Source: M55B111 sp964614065 (GTDB taxonomy: Bacteria; Bipolaricaulota; Bipolaricaulia; M55B111). From it: a DNA stretch of 64,000 nt. The position numbers were made by a program, and so were the translations under genes. This document shows, piece after piece, positions 1 to 8,980 of this stretch (the first letter of the stretch is position 1; the number at the start of each line of letters is the position of its first letter). A model generated the notes under the pieces. It had not been told where the DNA came from and did not search any database. It saw nothing but the letters and a program-made list of their open reading frames with translations. Location: assembly GCA_964614065.1 (NCBI GenBank), contig CAZTJJ010000002.1:1-64000 (forward strand), given 5' to 3'.

Positions 1-137
1 TATAAGTTAATCAAGATAGGGGTTCCAGGAATAAGCAAGACGAGCAATTAATATTTAGGCGGAATAGTACATTCTGAACTTTGGTTGTTTACCCAGTATC
101 TATTTCCGTAAAATTAAGTCAAGAAGGAGTGGTCTAA

Positions 138-2816
138 ATGCCAGCTGAGAGATTGGATAAGATTTTCAAACCAGAGTCAGTGGCTATCATCGGGGCAAGC
201 GAAAAGGAAGGCTCTGTTGGTGCCACCTTAATGCAGAACATAATTGAAGGTTTCGAGGGGGATATCTACCCTGTTAACATCAACAGGGATACTGTAATGG
301 ACATCGAGGCAGTCTCCAATGTTAAAGAGATAAAAGGCGAGGTAGATTTAGCTCTAATTGCAACCCCTGCCAAAACCGTCCCAGGTATAGTTGATGAATG
401 TGGAGAAGCAGGAATTCAAGCTGGAATCGTAATTTCTGCCGGATTTAGTGAAACCGGAAAAGAAGGCAAAAAAATCGAACAGGAATTAAACAAGAAGAGA
501 AAAAAACATAATATGAGGATACTTGGCCCAAATTGCCTGGGAGCCATCAGACCGGCGTCAAATTTGAATTTAACCTTCCTCAGGAAGAATCCGGACACTG
601 GCCACGTGGCTTTCCTATCACAAAGCGGAGCGATGGGCTCAGCAATTTTAGACTGGTCTACAGAAGCCAAAGTTGGTTTTAGCAGCTTCGTGTCCGTGGG
701 GAATATGATGGATATCGACTTTGGGGATCTCATCGATTACTTCGGTCAAGACTCTAAGACCAGCAGCATTATCATGTATATGGAAGCGATCAAGGACGCC
801 GAGAACTTTCTGAGCGCGGCCAGAGGCTTCGCTCGAACAAAGCCAATTCTTGTGATCAAAGCGGGAAAGTATTCAAGGAGTGCAGAGGCAGTTGCTTCGC
901 ACACGGGTTCTTTGGCTGGAGAGGACCAGATTTACACCGCGGCATTCAAGCGCGTTGGCGTAACGCGGGTCTCCAATGTGGATGATTTGTTCAGTAGTTC
1001 GGAGACGTTGAGCAAACAGGAGCTCCCTGACGGCCCGAAGCTAGCAGTCATAACCAACGCCGGTGGACCAGGGATCATGGCAACTGACGCCATCTTAGAC
1101 TGGGGTGGGGAGCTCGCCGAGCTATCACCAGATACGCTTGATCATCTGAATGAAATACTACCACCCCACGCCAGCACCCAGAACCCTGTAGACGTGTTAG
1201 GTGATGCAGGATCAAAGAGGTACAGAGAATCAGTTAAAACCTGCTTAAATGACTCCAACGTCGACGGTGTAATTGTAATCTACGCACCTCAGGGAGAGGC
1301 CACGGCCGATCAGGCTGCCGAAGCCATTGCAAAAATTGCCAACGACACAACTAAGCCAATAGTAACTTCATTTATGGGGGGGTCGGAGGTCGAGGGAGGC
1401 CGCAAGTTACTCAGGGAAAATGCCGTACCTACAAGGCCAACCCCGGAACAGGCGATCAGCTCATACATGTATATGAATCAGTACGCAAGAAACTTGGAAT
1501 TACTCTACGAAACCCCCGAAGAACTGCCGGTGGATAGCCAGCCACCTCGGCACCACTTAAAGGCAATGGTAAGAAAGATTCTACAATCGAACAGAACGGT
1601 TTTGTCCGAAGTTGAGGCAAAGAAATTTCTCGATACTTACGACATACCGATATCTATGACGAAAGTGGCAGAATCTGCTAAAGAAGCATCGAACCTTGCT
1701 TATGAAATGGGTTATCCTGTAGTTCTTAAGATATATTCACACGATATCACACACAAATCGGATGTAGGGGGAGTCGAATTAAATCTCCAGAACAAAGAAC
1801 AAGTAGAAGAAGCATACAAGAGAATCATCAGTAAGGCGAGCAACAAAAAACCATCCGCCGAAGTTATCGGGGTAACCGTCCAAAAGATGGTTACCGGCGT
1901 GGGGACTGAACTTATACTTGGATCCAAGAAAGATCCACTCTTCGGGGCAACCATATTATTTGGAAGAGGCGGTACGGGGGTCGAGCTGTACCGAGATACT
2001 GCGGCAGGATTTCCACCGCTTAATCAGGTACTCGCCCACAGACTGATGGAGGATACTAAAATCTACCAGATGTTAAAGGGCTACCGCGGCGAACAGGGAG
2101 CAGACATAAGAGAACTAGAAAAACTTCTCGTGCGGTTTTCCCAGTTGGTAATGGACTTTCCGAAAATTAAGGAAATCGATATCAACCCGCTGGCAGTGGT
2201 CGACGGATCGTTTCAGGCGTTAGATGCCAGAATTATTCTGGATGAGAAGTGCAAAGAAACAGATATCGAAGATCCTCACGAACACCTTGCCATTGCCCCT
2301 TATCCACGTCAGTACGTCGAGGAATGGAGATTAAGTGATGGGCGTGAGGTGACCCTGCGACCTATCCAACCTGAGGACGAGCCGTTAGAATTCGAATTGT
2401 TCGACTCATTTTCAGACAAGACTTGGCGTCAGCGGTTCTTCGGCCCGAGAACGGAAACCACTCACAGGGAGATGACTCGGTACACAAATATCGACTACCG
2501 CCGTGAAATGGCGATCATAGGTCTACTCGAGGAGAATGGAGAGGAAAAGATGATCGGCGTGGGTCGACTTATCATAGGACCCGAGAAGGACACAGGCGAA
2601 TACGCTATCGTGGTAGGTGATCCCTGGCAGAGACTTGGCCTAGGTGAGAAGCTGACTGATTCAATTATCGGTGTTGCAGAAGAAAAAAAGTTAGAAAGCA
2701 TTTACGCTACAATCCTCAAAAACAACAAGCCAATGATACAACTTTCAAAAAAGATGGGCTTTAAGGAGGTAGAACGCGATTCGGACACCGTAGAAATGGT
2801 TTTAAGATTACGATAG
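138..2816 (+). CDS. ADP-forming acetyl-CoA synthetase (fused alpha and beta) with C-terminal GNAT acetyltransferase domain
   Basis: 892 residues. The N-terminal CoA-binding Rossmann domain carries AIIGASEKEGSVG near residue 17, followed by GPNCLG and LSQSGAMG, as in ADP-forming acyl-CoA synthetases. The phosphohistidine loop VASHTGSLAGE is intact (His255). An ATP-grasp beta domain follows at about residues 480-710, then a GNAT domain from about 733 to the end with the acetyl-CoA loop QRLGLG near 830. The order matches enteric Pat/YfiQ protein acetyltransferases. Because the catalytic His is kept, this copy may still convert acetyl-CoA, ADP and Pi to acetate and ATP; that is inference. An AGGAGT ribosome site precedes the ATG. 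The AMP-forming Acs gene follows 152 bp downstream, a classic Pat target, so a metabolic, a regulatory or a double role is possible. Confidence 0.9.
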   Translation: MPAERLDKIFKPESVAIIGASEKEGSVGATLMQNIIEGFEGDIYPVNINRDTVMDIEAVSNVKEIKGEVDLALIATPAKTVPGIVDECGEAGIQAGIVISAGFSETGKEGKKIEQELNKKRKKHNMRILGPNCLGAIRPASNLNLTFLRKNPDTGHVAFLSQSGAMGSAILDWSTEAKVGFSSFVSVGNMMDIDFGDLIDYFGQDSKTSSIIMYMEAIKDAENFLSAARGFARTKPILVIKAGKYSRSAEAVASHTGSLAGEDQIYTAAFKRVGVTRVSNVDDLFSSSETLSKQELPDGPKLAVITNAGGPGIMATDAILDWGGELAELSPDTLDHLNEILPPHASTQNPVDVLGDAGSKRYRESVKTCLNDSNVDGVIVIYAPQGEATADQAAEAIAKIANDTTKPIVTSFMGGSEVEGGRKLLRENAVPTRPTPEQAISSYMYMNQYARNLELLYETPEELPVDSQPPRHHLKAMVRKILQSNRTVLSEVEAKKFLDTYDIPISMTKVAESAKEASNLAYEMGYPVVLKIYSHDITHKSDVGGVELNLQNKEQVEEAYKRIISKASNKKPSAEVIGVTVQKMVTGVGTELILGSKKDPLFGATILFGRGGTGVELYRDTAAGFPPLNQVLAHRLMEDTKIYQMLKGYRGEQGADIRELEKLLVRFSQLVMDFPKIKEIDINPLAVVDGSFQALDARIILDEKCKETDIEDPHEHLAIAPYPRQYVEEWRLSDGREVTLRPIQPEDEPLEFELFDSFSDKTWRQRFFGPRTETTHREMTRYTNIDYRREMAIIGLLEENGEEKMIGVGRLIIGPEKDTGEYAIVVGDPWQRLGLGEKLTDSIIGVAEEKKLESIYATILKNNKPMIQLSKKMGFKEVERDSDTVEMVLRLR

Positions 2817-2968
2817 CCCCAAATGGCAATAAGCTCCAGAACTTAGACATGCTGGAAGATTCTGCCGAGTTGCAGCCGATATACGGCTTTGTTAAGATTT
2901 TGACATTAGTTCACCAATTTACTTTTAACCAATAGAATTTTTACTCAATAATCATAGGAGGGTAAACA

Positions 2969-4924
2969 TTGACAGAACCGAAAAAGTGGGTTAAGCCTGA
3001 CCCCGAACAGGAAGATGTTTTTTGGCCTACCCAAGAAATGAAGGATCATACCTGGGTATCAGACGATTCAATTTACGATGAAGCCCTTGAGAACCCGAAA
3101 GAGTTCTGGGCAGAACAAGCAAAAGAAGGTCTCGATTGGTACGAAAAATGGGACGAGGTTTACACTGAAGAACCTTACGAGTACGACTGGTTCGTTGGAG
3201 GAAAGTTAAACCTCACCTATAACGCGGTAGATAGACACGTAGAAAACGGCAAGGGCGATGAAACTGCCATAATCTGGGAGCCAGAGCCACTCGACGAAGA
3301 CACAGTCCGTATTACCTATTCCGAACTCCTGGACGAGGTATGTAAGTTTGCCAACGTTCTGAAGGATCTAGGGGTTGAAAAGGGAGATCGGGTTGGTATA
3401 TACATGCCCATGATCCCCGAGGCATTAGTAGCAATGCTTGCGACTGCCCGTGTGGGTGCAGCCCACAGCGTAGTTTTCTCTGCATTTAGTCCCGATTCAC
3501 TCAGAGACAGGTTAGAAGACGCCGATGCAAAAGTTCTGGTTACCGCAGACGGTTATTACCGCCGGGGTAAGCCGTTAAACTTAAAGAAGAATGCCAACAA
3601 GGGTCTCCGAGGGTCTCCCGTAGAGAACGTGGTGACGGTCAAGAGAACCGGTTCAGAGGTTGAAATGAACGACGGTAGAGACCACTGGTATCACGAATTA
3701 ATGGAAGACGCTTCCACGGAGCATGAACCTGTTGTCATGGACAGCACTGACCTTGCATTTATCTTATACACCAGTGGAACTACGGGTAAACCAAAAGGCG
3801 TTATGCACCATGTAGGTGGTTACGCGGTACAGTCTTACATAACCAATAAGTGGAACTTCGACCTGCATGAAGACGATATTTTCTGGTGTACTGCGGACAT
3901 TGGCTGGATTACGGGACACACTTATATAAACTACGGACCGTTAATGAACGGAGCGACTACCGTAGTTTACGAGGGAGCACCTGATTACCCAGAATACGAT
4001 AGATTATGGGAAATCATTGAAGACGAAGGAGTAACAATATTTTACACCGCACCTACCGCAATAAGAATGTTCATCAAACAAGGAACAGAGTGGCCGAATA
4101 AACACGACCTCTCCAGTTTAAGAGTTCTTGGAACGGTTGGCGAGCCAATCAACAAAAGCGCATGGATGTGGTATTTCAATAATATAGGCGGCGGCCGATG
4201 TGCCATAGTCGACACCTGGTGGCAGACAGAAACTGGCGCCAACGCGATTAACGCTTTGCCAGGAATTGGACCATTTATCCCTACTTACGCAGGCAAGCCC
4301 TTCCCGGGCATTAATGCCGATCTGCTGGATACAGAAGGAAATCCAGTCGGCGTCGACGAAGGTGGTTATCTAACGTTAAAATCCCCCTTTCCTCCAAGCT
4401 TAGTAAGAGGAATTTACAAACGTCCGGAAAAATTTAAGGAGGAATACTGGAGCGAGTACGGCCCCAAATATTACTTCACAAGTGACGGTGCTCGCAGAGA
4501 CGCCGATGGCAATATCAGAATAACGGGACGACTTGACGACGTAATGAACGTGGCTGGTCACAGATTAGCTACAGGCGAAGTAGAAAACGCAGTCGGAAAA
4601 CACCACCTAGTAGCCGAGTCAGCCGTTGTATCCCGCCCCGACGAGATAAAGGGTGAAGTACCAATAGCGTTTGTTATGCTAGAAAAGGGAGCAGATATCG
4701 ACGGAGAAGTTCTAAAGAAAGAGCTGGTAAAACTAGTTGATGACACAATTGGACCCACGGCACGTCCCGCTGACATCATTATAGCTGACGAGGTCCCCAA
4801 AACCAGATCAGGTAAGATAATGAGGAGAATTTTGAAGAGCCTGGTGAAAGGAGAAAGTCCGGGCGACTTAACTACATTGAGAAATCCTGAAACAGTCGAA
4901 GACTTACAGGAAAAAATCTCTTAA
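2969..4924 (+). CDS. acs: Acetyl-CoA synthetase, AMP-forming
   Basis: 651 residues, the usual Acs length. It activates acetate to acetyl-CoA through acetyl-AMP. The adenylation P-loop YTSGTTGKPKG is near residue 267, WWQTETG lies in the centre, and the C-terminal PKTRSGKIMRR motif spans about 610-620. The Lys of SGK (about K616) is the residue whose acetylation switches Acs off in bacteria with Pat. The start is TTG at 2969 behind a strong AGGAGGG site. It lies between the GNAT-fused synthetase and an acetate transporter on the same strand, so the three probably form an acetate uptake and activation unit. Confidence 0.96.
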   Translation: MTEPKKWVKPDPEQEDVFWPTQEMKDHTWVSDDSIYDEALENPKEFWAEQAKEGLDWYEKWDEVYTEEPYEYDWFVGGKLNLTYNAVDRHVENGKGDETAIIWEPEPLDEDTVRITYSELLDEVCKFANVLKDLGVEKGDRVGIYMPMIPEALVAMLATARVGAAHSVVFSAFSPDSLRDRLEDADAKVLVTADGYYRRGKPLNLKKNANKGLRGSPVENVVTVKRTGSEVEMNDGRDHWYHELMEDASTEHEPVVMDSTDLAFILYTSGTTGKPKGVMHHVGGYAVQSYITNKWNFDLHEDDIFWCTADIGWITGHTYINYGPLMNGATTVVYEGAPDYPEYDRLWEIIEDEGVTIFYTAPTAIRMFIKQGTEWPNKHDLSSLRVLGTVGEPINKSAWMWYFNNIGGGRCAIVDTWWQTETGANAINALPGIGPFIPTYAGKPFPGINADLLDTEGNPVGVDEGGYLTLKSPFPPSLVRGIYKRPEKFKEEYWSEYGPKYYFTSDGARRDADGNIRITGRLDDVMNVAGHRLATGEVENAVGKHHLVAESAVVSRPDEIKGEVPIAFVMLEKGADIDGEVLKKELVKLVDDTIGPTARPADIIIADEVPKTRSGKIMRRILKSLVKGESPGDLTTLRNPETVEDLQEKIS

Positions 4925-4956
4925 CCACAAAATTTATCTTTTACGGAGGTATAGCG

Positions 4957-5517
4957 TTGGAAATAAATGACGATGTAGCAAATCCTGCGGCGCTGGGACT
5001 CGGCGGGTTCGCACTATCTACGTTTATATTGAATCTAGTTAACTCGGGTCTGGTAGCAGGGGACACACTGGCTATCGTAATGCCAATGGCACTGGCGTAC
5101 GGGGGCATAGCCCAATTTATGGCGGGCATGTGGGAATTCCGAAGAAACAACATATTCGGTGCTACTGCGTTCTCTTCATTTGGTGCATTCTGGATGGGCC
5201 TAGCGGCTTTTTACTTCTTTACCTGGGCAAACTTAATCCCCGAGGTACCAAAAGAAGGAGTAGCTATCGCTCTAATCGCGTGGGGGATATATACGGGCTA
5301 TTCCACAATCGCAGCCCTGCGCGAACCACGAGCAGTAACCTGGGTATTTATCACTTTGACCATTCTGTTCTTCCTACTTGCCTGGGGTGAATTCAATCCC
5401 ACAGTACATACGATCGCCGGTTACGAAGGATTAGTATGTGCGCTAATCGCCTGGTATGCGTCTGCAGGCGTTCTGATAAACTCCCTTTTCGGACGAACAA
5501 TCCTACCTTTAGGATAA
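4957..5517 (+). CDS. Acetate uptake transporter, GPR1/FUN34/YaaH (SatP) family
   Basis: 186 residues with about six hydrophobic segments. The family signature NPAALGLGGFALSTF lies at residues 8-22, directly before the first helix. Members move acetate or succinate with protons across the inner membrane. The start is TTG at 4957 behind ACGGAGGT. It follows acs by 32 bp and is closed by a strong hairpin terminator, so it is the last gene of the acetate unit. Substrate is inferred from family and neighbours. Confidence 0.9.
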   Translation: MEINDDVANPAALGLGGFALSTFILNLVNSGLVAGDTLAIVMPMALAYGGIAQFMAGMWEFRRNNIFGATAFSSFGAFWMGLAAFYFFTWANLIPEVPKEGVAIALIAWGIYTGYSTIAALREPRAVTWVFITLTILFFLLAWGEFNPTVHTIAGYEGLVCALIAWYASAGVLINSLFGRTILPLG

Positions 5518-5551
5518 CGTTGATCAAAAAGTACCACTCAAGTTAGAAATC

Positions 5552-5589
5552 AAAAAGCCGTAAGTATTACCTAAACTTGCGGCTTTTTT
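5552..5589 (+). terminator. Rho-independent terminator of the acetate operon
   Basis: AAAAGCCGTAAGT pairs with ACTTGCGGCTTTT around a 9-nt loop, and a T-rich run follows. It lies 34 nt after the transporter stop codon. Confidence 0.88.
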
Positions 5590-5684
5590 CTTGATTTTTC
5601 CACCATCTCTGTTAGATAATTATTTGGTCTGGTAAGCAGTTTGTATTATTAATCAAGTTCCCACCCAGCATCAAAAAGTCAACA

Positions 5685-6019
5685 CCTTGGTTAAGCGATT
5701 CTTACACGTTGATTGAAAAATTTGGGTTAGCCGTAGGTTCAATTGAGATTAGGGAGTTAATGCAGCACCTAGTTTACTGTATTTAAATGGGTGTTGACCA
5801 AACCTACAGATTAACTTTAATCTGTAGGTACAACTGACGTACTCAGTGAATAGTAAACTGGGTGCTGGTAAGGCTCTTGGAAAAGAAACTTGTGTTGGCT
5901 GGTTTAGTTAGGTCCACTGGGTGAGAGAACACAGTTGGTTAAGAACGAGTAATTTGTATGTGTATTCTTTGGTAAAGATTGATCAAAAGAGAGAAAGCTG
6001 CTCAATTTAGGTAACACTA
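5685..6019 (+). repeat. Long conserved non-coding leader element, copy 1 (before secA)
   Basis: No plausible gene lies in the 521 bp between the transporter and secA. About 335 nt of it is homologous, with one gap, to 29409-29744 read on the minus strand. The outer parts are best conserved: roughly 74 of 89 columns at the 5' side and 80 of 103 at the 3' side by hand alignment; the middle varies but keeps its length. Visible structures: a 16-bp stem (5763-5778 with 5852-5867, one G-T pair), a 12-bp hairpin inside it (5802-5813 with 5818-5829), and a small hairpin with a GAGAGA loop region at 5916-5935. It ends 19 nt before the secA ATG. The first 47 nt recur at 47891-47937. Either a cis-acting RNA leader or a mobile non-coding element. 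Confidence 0.75.
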
Positions 6020-6038
6020 TTCCAAAGAAGGTATAACC

Positions 6039-8639
6039 ATGCTTGATTCAGTAAAGCGCGCAGTCGATTGGATGTTTGGTCAGACAAATGAGCAAAAACT
6101 TTCCAAGCTTCAAACTTATGTGAACCAAGTTAATGCTTTCGCGAAGGAGACGGCGGAGCTCTCAAACCAAGAATTAAGGAACAAAACCGCCGAATTCAAG
6201 AATAGATTGGAAAAAGGTGAATCTCTAGAGGATTTAATCCCCGAAGCCTTCGCCGTTGTAAGAGAAGTAGCGGAGAGAAAAACGGAAATGCGGCCGTATG
6301 ACGTCCAAATAATAGGCGCAGTTACCCTACATCGTCGCAATATTGCAGAAATGGCTACCGGAGAAGGTAAAACATTAGTGGCAACTCTTCCCGCTTACCT
6401 CAATGGATTGGTCGGACAAGTACATATAGCAACCGTCAACGACTACCTTGCTCGGCGTGACAGAGAATGGATGGGGCCAATTTACGAAAGTCTGGGACTG
6501 GACGTTTCTGTCATCCAGGAAGATATGGACATTCCAGCTCGAAAAGAAGCATATCAATCCGACGTGATATACGGAACAGCATCCCAATTCGGGTTCGATT
6601 ACCTCAGGGACAACATGGTGATTTCCGAAGACCAACGCGTTGGTGCCAAAAGAGACTACGCCATAGTAGATGAAATAGATAGCATTCTCATCGATGAAGC
6701 CCGAACGCCACTAATTATTTCCGGTTCAGCCGATGAATCCACAAAACTGTATAAGAAATTTGCAAATTTGGTAAGACGCTTTAACAAGGACAGCGACTAC
6801 GAAATCGACGAAAAAAATCAATCCGTTTCCTTGCTGGACAAAGGCGCAAATCGCGCTGAAAGTTCTCTCAATCTTGACGACCTGTACTCGCCCGACAATA
6901 TCACTATCCTACATCACCTTAAGGCGGCATTAAAAGCACAAGAGTTCTTTAAAAAGGATGAAGATTACATCGTCAAGGACGGACGAGTCATACTTGTAGA
7001 CGAATTTACTGGCAGGCTCATGCCCGATCGACGTCTATCAGATGGATTACACCAGGCTATTGAGGCCAAGGAGGGGATGATGATTCAGCGTGAAAATCAG
7101 ACCTTGGCTCAAATAACTCTACAGAATTTCTTCCTGCTTTACGATGGTCTAAGCGGTATGACTGGTACTGCAAAGACTGAAGAGGACGAGTTCGAAGAGA
7201 TTTACAATCTCGAAGTGGTAGTTATACCCACCAACAAACCATTGGACAGAGATAGCAAACCTGACGTTATCTTTAAGACCAAAAAGGCGAAATACAACGC
7301 TATTACTGACGAAGTAGAAAGACTCAACGAGAAAAAGCGTCCTGTCCTGGTTGGAACAAATGCCATAGAAAAATCCGAGAAGCTTAGCAAACTGCTAAAA
7401 AAACTTGGCCTCTCTCATGAGGTACTTAACGCCAAAAACCACGAGCGGGAGGCTGAAATAATCAAAGATGCTGGACAACCGGGCGCAGTCACTATCGCAA
7501 CCAACATGGCGGGCAGAGGCACCGATATCAAGTTAGGAGAAGGTGTTAAAGAGGTAGGTGGATTACACGTTTTGGGAACGCAACGTCATGAGAGCAGAAG
7601 AATTGACAACCAGCTTCGGGGTAGATCCGGACGACAGGGAGATCCAGGTTCCTCACAATTTTACCTTTCCCTGGAAGATGATCTATTACGAATATTCGGC
7701 GGTGACCGGATTGATTCAATAATGGATAAGGTTGGACTTGAAGACGGACAAGCAATTGAGCATCCACTGCTCACGAAAGCAATTCGGCGAGCTCAGAAAA
7801 AAGTCGAGGGCTTGAACTATGAACGAAGAAAGAATGTGTTAAAATACGACCAAGTCCTCGCCCAACAGAGAAAGGCAATATATGAACTACGGGACCATTT
7901 CGTACTAACAGAGAAAGAGAGTACATGGTCGGAAATCGACGGCTACATCCAACCGTTATTAACAGATTATGCTACGGAACTAGTAGAAAAGCACGGTGTA
8001 AATAGGAAGGGAGACGAGGAGGACATAGAGGGACTCATCAACGAATTGGAAGCATTTGATAACTTTGATAAGCCAAGTTTTACCCAAGACAACCATGATT
8101 ACGATAGCTTTGTCGCCGATCTGATAGTTTCCAGCTGGGAAAAGCAATTGGAGGGGTTTAAAGACAAGGAACCGATTACTCCTGAAATCATTAAATCAAT
8201 TATAGCAAATATTATCGACCGGAAATGGAGAGAGCACCTATACTTAATAGACGATCTCAAGGCAGGTATCGGTTGGTCTTCCTACGGTGGTAAAGACCCA
8301 CTGGTTGAATTCAAACGTGAATCCTATCGCCTATTTCAGAACCTCGAAAATGCAATTAGGAAGGATCTTGTCGATTTCCTAGTCAAAACCCGTATCGAAG
8401 TCTCAAAAACCACAAAACCTGTGGAGTCCGAAGTACCTACTTCAAGCTTAAGGCTGATGAGAGGAGACAATCCTCAGGGACTTGAAACAAACAAAGACTC
8501 CAATAATCAATCCAAAAGCGGAAAAGGCACAAAGGACAATCCACAGCAAAGAATTGTAGATGAAGAACCGGGAAGGAACGACCCCTGTCCATGCGGTAGC
8601 GGTAAAAAATATAAATACTGTTGTGGAGCTGATGACTAG
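6039..8639 (+). CDS. secA: Protein translocase ATPase SecA
   Basis: 866 residues, full length. It drives export of preproteins through SecYEG. Walker A ATGEGKT is near residue 106 and the DEAD-box equivalent VDEIDSILIDEARTP near 209. The second helicase domain has NMAGRGTDIKLG, and QLRGRSGRQGDPG marks motif VI. The protein ends in an intact zinc-binding SEC-C module (PCPCGSGKKYKYCCG) after a flexible polar linker. A weak AGAAGG site precedes the ATG. The gene sits directly behind the long conserved leader element. Confidence 0.98.
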   Translation: MLDSVKRAVDWMFGQTNEQKLSKLQTYVNQVNAFAKETAELSNQELRNKTAEFKNRLEKGESLEDLIPEAFAVVREVAERKTEMRPYDVQIIGAVTLHRRNIAEMATGEGKTLVATLPAYLNGLVGQVHIATVNDYLARRDREWMGPIYESLGLDVSVIQEDMDIPARKEAYQSDVIYGTASQFGFDYLRDNMVISEDQRVGAKRDYAIVDEIDSILIDEARTPLIISGSADESTKLYKKFANLVRRFNKDSDYEIDEKNQSVSLLDKGANRAESSLNLDDLYSPDNITILHHLKAALKAQEFFKKDEDYIVKDGRVILVDEFTGRLMPDRRLSDGLHQAIEAKEGMMIQRENQTLAQITLQNFFLLYDGLSGMTGTAKTEEDEFEEIYNLEVVVIPTNKPLDRDSKPDVIFKTKKAKYNAITDEVERLNEKKRPVLVGTNAIEKSEKLSKLLKKLGLSHEVLNAKNHEREAEIIKDAGQPGAVTIATNMAGRGTDIKLGEGVKEVGGLHVLGTQRHESRRIDNQLRGRSGRQGDPGSSQFYLSLEDDLLRIFGGDRIDSIMDKVGLEDGQAIEHPLLTKAIRRAQKKVEGLNYERRKNVLKYDQVLAQQRKAIYELRDHFVLTEKESTWSEIDGYIQPLLTDYATELVEKHGVNRKGDEEDIEGLINELEAFDNFDKPSFTQDNHDYDSFVADLIVSSWEKQLEGFKDKEPITPEIIKSIIANIIDRKWREHLYLIDDLKAGIGWSSYGGKDPLVEFKRESYRLFQNLENAIRKDLVDFLVKTRIEVSKTTKPVESEVPTSSLRLMRGDNPQGLETNKDSNNQSKSGKGTKDNPQQRIVDEEPGRNDPCPCGSGKKYKYCCGADD

Positions 8640-8695
8640 GGGATAGTGACTAATACTTATCTTAAATATCATCGGTCAAAACGCACTTTATTTTA

Positions 8696-8723
8696 TTGAC
8701 TTTTCGTCCTTACCTGTTATAAT
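8696..8723 (+). promoter_or_regulatory. Sigma70-type promoter for the small membrane peptide
   Basis: TTGACT (8696-8701) and a perfect TATAAT (8718-8723) with a 16-bp spacer, about 50 bp upstream of the small peptide start. One of the clearest vegetative promoters in the window. Confidence 0.7.
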
Positions 8724-8773
8724 CATTTTAGGTTATAGTTTACAACATTATTTTTAGCTAAAGGAGGTGCAGT

Positions 8774-8872
8774 ATGATTACTATATCTGTAACAGCGGCA
8801 GTTCTAGGATTTTTCTGGGCTTTTTGGGGAGCTGCAGTTATCTCGCTTCTGTGCTGTAATCCTTGTTGTTAA
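8774..8872 (+). CDS. Small membrane peptide, 32 residues, cysteine-rich tail (unknown)
   Basis: A 32-codon ATG-to-TAA frame behind an ideal AAGGAGGTG ribosome site (8761-8769, 4-nt spacing) and a consensus promoter. The peptide begins MITISVTAAVLGFF and forms one hydrophobic helix with two Trp residues. It ends in CCNPCC after LL. One transmembrane segment with a four-cysteine tail suggests a membrane-tethered peptide that could bind metal, be modified, or form disulfides; none of this can be confirmed here. It lies between secA and an exported protein gene. I do not recognise the family. Confidence 0.65.
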   Translation: MITISVTAAVLGFFWAFWGAAVISLLCCNPCC

Positions 8873-8980
8873 TCACCGCAAGAACTTTCTTTTCCAGCAC
8901 TACTTTTCAGATTACGAAGGAGACATTTTGGCTAGGCTCAGTTAACTTGAAAACGTTGTTGTAAGTGGGTGATTAGCTTG

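Noticed and set aside
1..137. Search for tRNA, rRNA or CRISPR in this and the other gaps
   Set aside because: No tRNA T-loop patterns, rRNA stretches or regularly spaced repeats were found anywhere in the window.
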